From positions 1-9,199 of the forward strand of contig JAYEIA010000182.1 of the NCBI GenBank assembly GCA_034659855.1: DNA of 9,199 nt, given 5' to 3'. Positions 1-5,245 of this stretch are shown in pieces. Below the pieces are notes generated by a model that saw nothing but the letters and a program-made list of their open reading frames with translations, had not been told where the DNA came from and made no database searches. Position 1 is the stretch's first letter, and each line of letters starts with the position of its first letter. The stretch is from JAYEIA01 sp034659855. Its GTDB lineage: Bacteria; Bacteroidota; Bacteroidia; Bacteroidales; JAADGE01. The translations under genes and the position numbers were made by a program.

Positions 1-92
1 TTATGCTTTAATGAGTTCAGTATAAAAAGTATAAAGTTTTTAAAGTTAAAAGTGTTATTTGTCTAATATTCAAAATAGTTATTAAAATATAC

Positions 93-261
93 GGCTATAG
101 TTTAGAATAGATGTGTTTTTTTAACATCATGATTATAAGGCTTTTATAAGATAGTATTAAAATTTCCGTAGGTTGAGCGAAGTCGAAACCGGTTTTCGGG
201 GCTTGTTTTTCAAACAACAGGCTCAACCTCCGAAAAAACAACGTCATTTTAAACTATAGCC
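93..261. repeat. Imperfect long inverted repeat with nested structured core (MITE-like)
   Basis: The left arm 93-121 and right arm 233-261 are inverted copies. There are 12 perfect outer pairs (93-104 with 250-261), then a mostly paired stretch with a few bulges and G-T wobbles, ending in a T-run/A-run match. Inside, AGGTTGAGC (170-178) pairs perfectly with GCTCAACCT (221-229), extended by TTTC (163-166) with GAAA (232-235). Two small hairpins lie within that core: CGAAACC/GGTTTTCG around 184-198 and TTGTTT/AAACAA at 203-217. Weaker, AT-rich inverse similarity appears to continue outward to about 1 and 345. There is no transposase or other ORF inside. It could be a nonautonomous mobile element, an intergenic repeat of the Bacteroidota type carrying the word GGTTGAGCGAAGTCGAAACC, or a cruciform-forming spacer. 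Confidence 0.55.
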
Positions 262-351
262 AAATATACTAATTTTATCTAATTTGCTGAATATCAAATA
301 ATTAACTTTACAGACTTTCAACTTTTAACCTTTTTAAACTACACTTTTTAA

Positions 352-468
352 TGTTTAGAAAGGAACAAAAGTAATAAATTAAGGATAAATTCGGACAGGA
401 TCAAGCAAATCAGAAAAAGCAATCGGGAAGCTTTACGACTATTGTTTAATAAATATCGGAATGAATAG
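352..468 (+). pseudogene. Decayed N-terminal fragment, possibly ECF sigma factor
   Basis: This open frame runs from just after a TAA (349-351) to a TAG (466-468) and has no ATG, GTG or TTG start in frame. Residues coded from 394 onward read DRIKQIRKSNREALRLLFNK. This resembles the opening of region 2 in Bacteroidota ECF sigma-70 factors, where a short I-x-x-I-R-x-x-(D/N)-R-E-A-(F/L) helix leads into L-F-N-K-Y. The frame stops four codons after this stretch, and the codons beyond the stop do not resume sigma-factor similarity. No helix-turn-helix region 4 is present. I read it as a truncated relic that begins close to the right edge of the inverted repeat. Chance resemblance is possible because only about 24 residues carry the signal. 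Confidence 0.33.
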
Positions 469-510
469 TGTATGTATTCTCAATTCGTAAGCAATAATAA
501 TACAGGGTAT

Positions 511-562
511 ATAAAAAAAATAAACCCGATTTATTCTCAGCCACGGCAAACAATATCGGGTT
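511..562 (-). terminator. Intrinsic terminator of the beta-barrel gene
   Basis: Read on the minus strand, AACCCGAT (562-555) pairs perfectly with ATCGGGTT (530-523) across a 24-base loop. It is followed at once by TTATTTTTTTTAT (the complement of the A-run at 511-520). It lies 20 bases past the stop codon of the 582-1259 gene, the right place for its transcription end. The loop is longer than usual. Confidence 0.6.
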
Positions 563-581
563 ATAGGGTCTGTTGAGTTTA

Positions 582-1259
582 TTATTCTCCGTTGTTGGTT
601 GAGAAATAATAATTCAAAGTGATTTTAGAATAAGTAGGATTCATATTGAATTTTAGAGTTGTCTCAATTTCTGTATTAACATTCTGAGCGGTATTAGGGT
701 TGTAGTAAGTTGTTTCATAAGAATCGGAGTATTTCAAATTATAATGTCTAATCCCGAATTCTCCCCCGAGACTGAAGTTTTTATCAAAGAAGTACTCAAC
801 ACCGAAGCCAAATTCGCCACCCCAAATTTTTATTGCTTTTACAGCATCTTCAATATCTTCTTCGGTGTCCTGATCCCAAGTTTCATCGCCAAGTTCAACC
901 TTACCGCTGAATATCGGTTTGGATAGACTTAATAGTAAATAGCTTTGCAATTTATTGTTGTCATTGATAAAATATTTTGCTCCGATTTGAGGAATCAGTA
1001 CCGTTCCTTTTACTTCATAGAGGTCAGAATATGATTTCGGGCTGTTTGTATCCCAATCAAATCTTTCGCCGGTTCTCTCGGTAGAAAAATTTGCATTAAA
1101 ATAGCCTAAACTTACAAAGGGTAAAAGCTTGTTGTTTACTTTATAGCCAAAATATGCCCCGTTCAAGTCCGGTCCGGGAGATACTCCGAATGAAAATTGT
1201 CCGAAACTTTGAGAAGCGAGAAACATTAGCGTTGCAATTAAAATTAGTTTTGTTTTCAT
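582..1259 (-). CDS. Small outer-membrane beta-barrel protein
   Basis: A 225-residue exported protein. Residues 1-20 form a Sec signal peptide (MKTK start, hydrophobic ILIATLMFLA core, SQSFG before the likely cleavage at Gln21). The mature part consists of short amphipathic stretches with alternating aromatic residues separated by polar loops (for example YFGYKVNN, PFVSLGYFNANF, ALL-type strand near 105-113, FGFGVEYFFDKNFSLGGEFGIRHYNLKYS at roughly 152-178). It ends in ITLNYYFSTNNGE, a typical closing strand. This matches the general outer-membrane beta-barrel (OMP_b-brl/OmpA-barrel) class of Bacteroidota, probably eight strands, in the outer membrane. There is no OmpA peptidoglycan-binding domain. 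Substrate or role cannot be told. The gene is monocistronic, starts at ATG with no clear Shine-Dalgarno site, and is followed by its own terminator. Confidence 0.75.
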   Translation of the reverse strand: MKTKLILIATLMFLASQSFGQFSFGVSPGPDLNGAYFGYKVNNKLLPFVSLGYFNANFSTERTGERFDWDTNSPKSYSDLYEVKGTVLIPQIGAKYFINDNNKLQSYLLLSLSKPIFSGKVELGDETWDQDTEEDIEDAVKAIKIWGGEFGFGVEYFFDKNFSLGGEFGIRHYNLKYSDSYETTYYNPNTAQNVNTEIETTLKFNMNPTYSKITLNYYFSTNNGE

Positions 1260-1482
1260 AACTTTTTTGGATAATTAATTTTTGAATTTTATTTATATGG
1301 CTGAATAGTTTACTACGAGTCCGTTTATAAAATTGAGCTTACACGTAAATTGACCGTTTGCAAAAAAAATTAAATCATTTAAATTCAGGAATACAGAGTG
1401 CTGACTATGAGCTGTTTATGGATAGTGCCATAAAAATTATGACCTTAGACTCGACAAAGTTAATAATAGATTTTCAATATTA

Positions 1483-1653
1483 TTAAAATTTAGATTTTTT
1501 CTTGGTATCCGATTTATTTTGATTGTAGTTACCTGATGTATCGGCCGTTACAATTACAGCCGGACGGGGAGTGTTTTTCAGAGACTCTGCATAGGCTTGA
1601 GATTTTGGAGCAACAAGAATAGTTTGAAGCTGATTTGGAAACTTAACATATTT
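1483..1653 (-). pseudogene. C-terminal remnant of an unrecognised protein
   Basis: A minus-strand frame opens after a TAA (1654-1656) and runs to a TAA at 1483-1485, with no usable start codon. It reads KYVKFPNQLQTILVAPKSQA, then YAESLKNTPRPAVIVTADTS, then a polar tail ending in KSDTKKKSKF. The composition is protein-like: mixed, with proline and glycine and a lysine-rich C-terminus. The surrounding spacer frames are low-complexity. I do not recognise the family. The most likely reading is the 3' end of a gene whose 5' part has been lost or frame-shifted. The alternative is a chance open frame of 57 codons. Confidence 0.3.
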
Positions 1654-1665
1654 TTAATAATTTTG
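1634..1665 (+). promoter_or_regulatory. Bacteroidota-type promoter for the cyd operon
   Basis: TTTG (1634-1637), 20 bases, then TAATTTTG (1658-1665) is a full match to the Bacteroidota primary-sigma consensus (TTTG about 19-21 bases before TAnnTTTG). Transcription would start near 1671-1673, giving a leader of about 210 bases before the GTG of the DUF4492-like gene. A second, weaker -7 candidate, TTAGTTTG, sits near 1688-1695. Immediately after the -7 element, TTGAT-N4-ATAGA (1663-1676) matches 8 of 10 positions of an FNR/CRP-type box, which would fit oxygen-dependent control but is short enough to be chance. Confidence 0.55.
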
Positions 1666-1764
1666 ATTTTTATAGATATATAACTATTTAGTTTGTGCTC
1701 TTTTTTTATAAAGATAAAAGAGTTAAAGATATTAAAATAAATTGCAATAAGAAGATATTTCATT

Positions 1765-1863
1765 ATGATGGCGGTTTTAGTTTTAAATGTGAATACTTAT
1801 GCACAGCAAACGATCATGGAGTTTAATGCAGATTTGAAAAACTTCACAATAAGGAATAATTAA
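1765..1863 (+). CDS. 32-residue signal-peptide-like ORF in the cyd leader
   Basis: The ORF starts ATGATGGCG and ends at the TAA 1861-1863, 20 bases before the GTG of the next gene. The translation is MMAVLVLNVNTYAQQTIMEF followed by NADLKNFTIRNN. The first 14 residues look like a signal peptide's hydrophobic core and cleavage site (NTYAQ|QT), a very common Bacteroidota pattern. The frame is open further upstream (IAIRRYFI before the Met) back to a TAA at 1738-1740, so the true N-terminus with its basic residues may have been lost. It could be the head of a decayed secreted-protein gene, or a translated leader of the cyd message. It lies on the likely cyd transcript. Confidence 0.3.
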   Translation: MMAVLVLNVNTYAQQTIMEFNADLKNFTIRNN

Positions 1864-1883
1864 CAGTATAAAAATATATAAAG

Positions 1884-2096
1884 GTGAAAACTATAAAGAA
1901 TATTATCAATTTTTATCTTGACGGGTTCAAGAGTATGTCAAAGCATAGCAGGACTCTATGGCTAATTATTTTGATTAAATTATTTTTTATGTTCGTCGTT
2001 TTAAAGTTATTCTTTTTCCCAAATTTTTTAAACACAAAATTTGATACAGAAGAAGAAAAAGGAGATTATGTTATAGAAAAATTAATTAATAACTAA
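1884..2096 (+). CDS. DUF4492-like small membrane protein preceding cydA
   Basis: A 70-residue protein starting at GTG. The N-terminal part (residues 1-24) is polar and basic, with KNIINFYLDGFKSM as its recognisable core. Residues about 25-48 (LWLIILIKLFFMFVVLKLFF region) form a single transmembrane helix, and the C-terminal 20 residues are acidic and charged. This is the arrangement I associate with DUF4492, a family of short proteins found directly upstream of cytochrome bd genes in Bacteroidota. Only 12 bases separate its stop from the cydA start, so the genes are almost certainly co-transcribed. A role in assembly or stability of the bd oxidase is inference from position. The GTG start is preferred because it gives a typical KxIxNI-type N-terminus; no Shine-Dalgarno site is visible. 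Confidence 0.75.
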   Translation: MKTIKNIINFYLDGFKSMSKHSRTLWLIILIKLFFMFVVLKLFFFPNFLNTKFDTEEEKGDYVIEKLINN

Positions 2097-2108
2097 ACAA
2101 ATAAATAT

Positions 2109-3641
2109 ATGGAAAATTTAGATTTATCATTAGTGGATTGGTCGAGAGCCCAATTTGCATTGACTGCACTGTATCACTGGATATTTGTGCCGTTAACTCT
2201 GGGTTTGTCTTTTATTGTGGCATTTATGCACACAACCTACTACAAAACTCGAGACGAGAAATGGAAGAATATGACAAAATTCTGGATGAAGCTATTCGGA
2301 ATTAATTTTGCAATCGGAGTTGCTACCGGTATTATACTCGAATTTGAGTTCGGGTTAAACTGGTCAAACTATTCATGGATTGTAGGAGACATTTTTGGTG
2401 CTCCGCTGGCAATAGAAGGAATTTTGGCTTTTTTCTTGGAGTCAACCTTTATCGCCGTTATGTTTTTTGGATGGAATCGAGTCAGTAAAAAATTTCATAT
2501 GCTTTCATCATGGTTTGTAGCAATAGGCTCAAATCTTTCGGCACTATGGATACTTATTGCCAATGCATGGATGCAAAATCCTGTAGGCACTGAGTTTAAC
2601 GCTGACTCAGCACGTAATGAGATGGTTGATTTTTTCGAAATAGCTCTCTCCCCCACTGCTGTTAATAAATTTTTGCACACCGTATCTCAAGCTTATATCA
2701 TCGGAGCATTGTTTGTTGTTGCAGTAAGCGCATGGTTTTTGTTGAAAAACAGACACCATATGTTTGCAAAAAAAAGCATAATGATAGCTTCGGTTTTTGG
2801 TTTGCTTGCTTCAATATTTACGGCAACTACCGGGGATGGTTCAGCATACGACGTTGCTAAAAATCAACCTATGAAATTAGCTGCTATGGAAGGCTTATAT
2901 GAAGGAGAACATAGTGCAGACATGAATGTGATCGGTTTTTTGAATGGTAAAAAAAATAGTGATAATTTTACCGGACTAAAAATTCCGGGTTTGTTATCAA
3001 TTATGGCATTTAATGATGTCGATGCGTTTGTACCCGGGGTAAACGATCTTGTCAACGGGAATGAAACGGAGGGCATTCTTTCTGCAGAGTACAGAATGGA
3101 AAAAGGTCGAATAGCAATTCAGGCCTTAGCCGATTACAAAAATGCTAAAAAAGAGGGCGATGAGCTTAAAGCTGCCGAAAGTTTATCCGTATTAACAGAA
3201 AATTATGAGCACTTTGGTTACGGCTATTTTAAAGATAAAGAAGAAATCGTACCCAATGTTCCGCTTACATTTTATTCGTTTCATGTTATGGTCGGCTTAG
3301 GCTTATTTTTCATTGTATTTTTTGCTTGGCTGTTATGGGCTTTATTCAAGAACAGACTCGAAAACAATAAATTTCTGTTAAAGCTTTCGGTCTGGTCTAT
3401 TTTGTTGGGCTATATAGCTACTGAATTGGGCTGGGTTGTGGCCGAAGTCGGTCGTCAACCGTGGACTATACAGGATTTATTACCGGTAGGCATATCAACG
3501 TCTCATTTATCGGTTGGTTCAGTGCAAACAACGTTTTTTATGTTTTTGGCAGTATTTACTGCATTATTGATTGCAGAAATTAAAATATTAATTACCCAAA
3601 TCAAAAAGGGACCAAAAGAAGAAGGAGAAAGCCATGTTTAA
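2109..3641 (+). CDS. cydA: Cytochrome bd quinol oxidase subunit I
   Basis: The quinol-oxidising, haem-bearing subunit of cytochrome bd, an inner-membrane terminal oxidase reducing O2 to water with high affinity. It has 510 residues, close to the 522 of the E. coli protein. Against E. coli CydA the following align: His23 (His19, haem b595), the GDIFGAPLAIEG block with Glu103 and Glu111 (Glu99, Glu107), His190 in FLHTVSQAY (His186, haem b558), Met394 in FHVMVGLG (Met393, haem b558), and VAEVGRQPW with Glu446 (Glu445, haem d/b595 region). The Q-loop quinol residues Lys256 and Glu261 are kept, and about 130 residues separate them from Met394, so the loop is the long type. One oddity is His392 where E. 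coli has Arg391. No Shine-Dalgarno site precedes the ATG. Confidence 0.97.
   Translation: MENLDLSLVDWSRAQFALTALYHWIFVPLTLGLSFIVAFMHTTYYKTRDEKWKNMTKFWMKLFGINFAIGVATGIILEFEFGLNWSNYSWIVGDIFGAPLAIEGILAFFLESTFIAVMFFGWNRVSKKFHMLSSWFVAIGSNLSALWILIANAWMQNPVGTEFNADSARNEMVDFFEIALSPTAVNKFLHTVSQAYIIGALFVVAVSAWFLLKNRHHMFAKKSIMIASVFGLLASIFTATTGDGSAYDVAKNQPMKLAAMEGLYEGEHSADMNVIGFLNGKKNSDNFTGLKIPGLLSIMAFNDVDAFVPGVNDLVNGNETEGILSAEYRMEKGRIAIQALADYKNAKKEGDELKAAESLSVLTENYEHFGYGYFKDKEEIVPNVPLTFYSFHVMVGLGLFFIVFFAWLLWALFKNRLENNKFLLKLSVWSILLGYIATELGWVVAEVGRQPWTIQDLLPVGISTSHLSVGSVQTTFFMFLAVFTALLIAEIKILITQIKKGPKEEGESHV
3622..3627 (+). promoter_or_regulatory. Shine-Dalgarno site of cydB
   Basis: AAGGAG lies inside the 3' end of cydA, six bases before the cydB ATG. 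It is the only strong Shine-Dalgarno site I see in the window. It supports the 3634 start over the in-frame ATG at 3646 and suggests re-initiation across the 8-base gene overlap. Confidence 0.6.
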
Positions 3642-4788
3642 CGCAATGTCATACGAATCATTACAGATTTATTGGTGGGTAATAGTATCTTTACTTGCCT
3701 CAATTTTAGTATTTATGATGTTTGTTCAAGGAGGACAAACTTTACTGGGACAAATAGGAAAAAATAATAAAGAACGTTCTTTGTTGGTTAATTCCATAGG
3801 GCGAAGATGGGATCTTACATTTACTGTTTTAGTCACTTTCGGAGGTGCGAGTTTCGCATCTTTCCCGGTGTTTTATGCTACCAGTTTTGGCGGTGCATAT
3901 TGGGTTTGGGCTCTTATTTTATTTAGTTTTATTATTCAAGCGGTTTCTTATGAATATCGCACAAAAGCTAATAATTTTTTGGGACAAAAAACCTATGATG
4001 TATTTTTATTTATTAATGGAATATTAGCCCCTGTTTTAATCGGAGCAGCCGTAGGAACTTTTTTCACCGGGTCAGAATTTTCTATTAATCATTTAAATCT
4101 CACCGATGCGTCCAATCCGGTTATCTCTCGATGGGAAGTCGCAACACACGGTCTGGAAGCTGCCTTGAATATCACCAATTTAGCTTTGGGCTTGGCACTT
4201 TTATTTTTGGCACGTATTTTAGCAATGCTTTATTTTATCAATAATATTGATAGTGAAACAATTGTTAAGCGTTCAGCAAAACAGCTTAAATATTGTGCCG
4301 TCGCATTTCTTGTATTTTTCTTACTTTTTGTTGGTTTAATTCTTACAAAAGAAGGATTTGCCGTTAATCCGGAGACCAAAGAAGTGTTTATGGAAAAATT
4401 CAAATATTTGCACAATTTAATTGAAATGCCTATTGTTTTAATCTTATTTTTAGTTGGTGTCGTAGGTGTATTATACGGTATCTTTTTAGGTGCTTTTAAA
4501 TCTTCATCAAAAGGGATTTGGTTTGCCGGTTCCGGTACAATTCTTACAGTTTTTTCTGTACTAATGCTTGCCGGGTTAAACAATACCGCATTTTATCCTT
4601 CAACATTTGATTTACAAAGTTCATTAACTATACAAAATGCATGTTCTTCACATTATACTTTGACAGCCATGGGATGGGTTTCACTACTTGTACCAATTGT
4701 AATTGCATATGTTTGGTATGCGTGGAGGGCTCTCAATAAAAAGAAAGTTAGTGAAGCCGATATTGAAAACGATTCAATGAAATATTAA
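3634..4788 (+). CDS. cydB: Cytochrome bd quinol oxidase subunit II
   Basis: The second core subunit of cytochrome bd, 384 residues (E. coli 379), with about nine hydrophobic helices across its length. Recognisable blocks are the N-terminal helix ending VQGGQTLLGQIG (residues 31-42), NSIGRRWDLTF with Trp59-Asp60 matching the E. coli Trp57-Asp58 pair, FASFPVFYA (75-82), RWEVATHGLEAALNITNLALG (166-186) and the C-terminal signature YPSTFDLQSSLTI-QNACSSHYTLTAM (321-346). The usual GFDLG-type motif with a conserved aspartate in the first helix is replaced by QGGQTLLG, as I recall for Bacteroidota homologues. It overlaps cydA by 8 bases, implying coupled translation and equimolar production. A 35-codon ORF follows 17 bases after its stop. 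Confidence 0.96.
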   Translation: MFNAMSYESLQIYWWVIVSLLASILVFMMFVQGGQTLLGQIGKNNKERSLLVNSIGRRWDLTFTVLVTFGGASFASFPVFYATSFGGAYWVWALILFSFIIQAVSYEYRTKANNFLGQKTYDVFLFINGILAPVLIGAAVGTFFTGSEFSINHLNLTDASNPVISRWEVATHGLEAALNITNLALGLALLFLARILAMLYFINNIDSETIVKRSAKQLKYCAVAFLVFFLLFVGLILTKEGFAVNPETKEVFMEKFKYLHNLIEMPIVLILFLVGVVGVLYGIFLGAFKSSSKGIWFAGSGTILTVFSVLMLAGLNNTAFYPSTFDLQSSLTIQNACSSHYTLTAMGWVSLLVPIVIAYVWYAWRALNKKKVSEADIENDSMKY

Positions 4789-4805
4789 TTTAAAAATAAA
4801 AAACG

Positions 4806-4913
4806 ATGGAATATATAAATTCAATATTATGGATTTTAAGTTGGCCGGTATTAATAATTGTAGCTTATCAATTGATTAAATTTGTCCTCAAAAAACCACA
4901 ATTTAAAGAGTAA
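4806..4913 (+). CDS. Candidate CydX-like small subunit of cytochrome bd
   Basis: A 35-residue ORF beginning MEYINSILWILSWPVLIIVA and ending in the basic/polar KFVLKKPQFKE. It has one transmembrane helix (about residues 6-27) with two tryptophans near its start and a basic cytoplasmic-type tail. Only 17 bases separate it from the cydB stop, and the operon's hairpin region starts 15 bases after its own stop. Size (35 against 37 residues in E. coli CydX), single-helix topology and place after cydB match CydX/CydS-type accessory subunits, which stabilise the haems of bd oxidases. The sequence is not recognisably like E. coli CydX, so equivalence is inferred from position and topology. It is short enough to be missed by automated gene callers. 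Confidence 0.6.
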   Translation: MEYINSILWILSWPVLIIVAYQLIKFVLKKPQFKE

Positions 4914-4927
4914 ACAACCTTAAAATT

Positions 4928-4969
4928 GAATAGGCAGCTCCGCTCATTTTGAGCGGAGCACACCTATTC
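4928..4969. terminator. Extended hairpin after the cyd operon
   Basis: GCTCCGCTC (4937-4945) pairs perfectly with GAGCGGAGC (4951-4959) around an ATTTT loop. After a small internal loop, GAATAGG (4928-4934) pairs with CCTATTC (4963-4969), giving 16 pairs in total. No T-run follows on the plus strand; on the minus strand a modest AATTTTAAGG follows. It may be a bidirectional terminator between convergent genes or a 3'-end stabiliser of the cyd message. Confidence 0.55.
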
Positions 4970-5070
4970 CCAAAACTACATACAATCTTATCCTAAAATG
5001 GTTTATACTATAAACTTAAAGTTGTTATAAAAAAAACAGGATTTAACCCTAATTTTTCAAGAATGAGCGT

Positions 5071-5085
5071 GCTCCTATTCGGAGC
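5071..5085. repeat. Second small hairpin sharing words with the first
   Basis: GCTCC (5071-5075) and GGAGC (5081-5085) flank a TATTC loop. The segment 5062-5086 also carries AATGAGCG, GTGCTCC, CCTATTC and CGGAGCT, each the complement of a word in the 4928-4961 hairpin. The two could therefore pair with each other instead of folding separately. Confidence 0.4.
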
Positions 5086-5245
5086 TAATAATGTATGTCA
5101 ACTCACTATTACTTTGTAAAATGATTACAAAACTTTTGATAAAATCTAATTTTATGATTTCAATTGGAGCATTATTTACCAATTTATAGATATTAGGGTG
5201 TTATCTGCTGATAATTATGGTTTTCTGTTTTTATCAAGCCCCAAA

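Larger units (their letters stand above)
1260..1764. other. Noncoding stretch upstream of the beta-barrel gene and cyd operon
   Basis: This 505-base spacer lies between the divergent beta-barrel gene and the cyd transcript. In 1260-1482 I see no ORF, RNA gene or strong hairpin. A TTTG on the minus strand near 1361-1364 is followed 19 bases later by a poor -7 match, so the beta-barrel promoter is not resolved. The right half holds a minus-strand gene remnant (1483-1653) and the cyd promoter (1634-1665). Confidence 0.5.
4914..5245. other. Convergent intergenic region, hairpins only
   Basis: This 332-base gap lies between the 3' ends of the cyd operon and murF-alr. It holds a strong hairpin at 4928-4969, a second at 5071-5085 and a weak 5-bp hairpin TTATC/GATAA at 5201-5214. 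I see no ORF worth calling and no tRNA. There is no classical stem plus T-run terminator for murF-alr right after its stop. Confidence 0.5.

Noticed and set aside
744..926. 60-codon plus-strand open frame
   Set aside because: It lies antisense inside the beta-barrel gene, which has a clear signal peptide and strand pattern; this frame shows no protein features of its own.
1578..1763. 61-codon minus-strand ORF starting MKYLLIAIYF
   Set aside because: The translation is low-complexity I/K/N/F, typical of AT-rich noncoding DNA, and another frame over its 3' half looks more protein-like. The signal-peptide-like head is probably chance.
4230..4583. 117-codon minus-strand open frame inside cydB
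   Set aside because: It is fully antisense to conserved cydB codons and has no recognisable domain.
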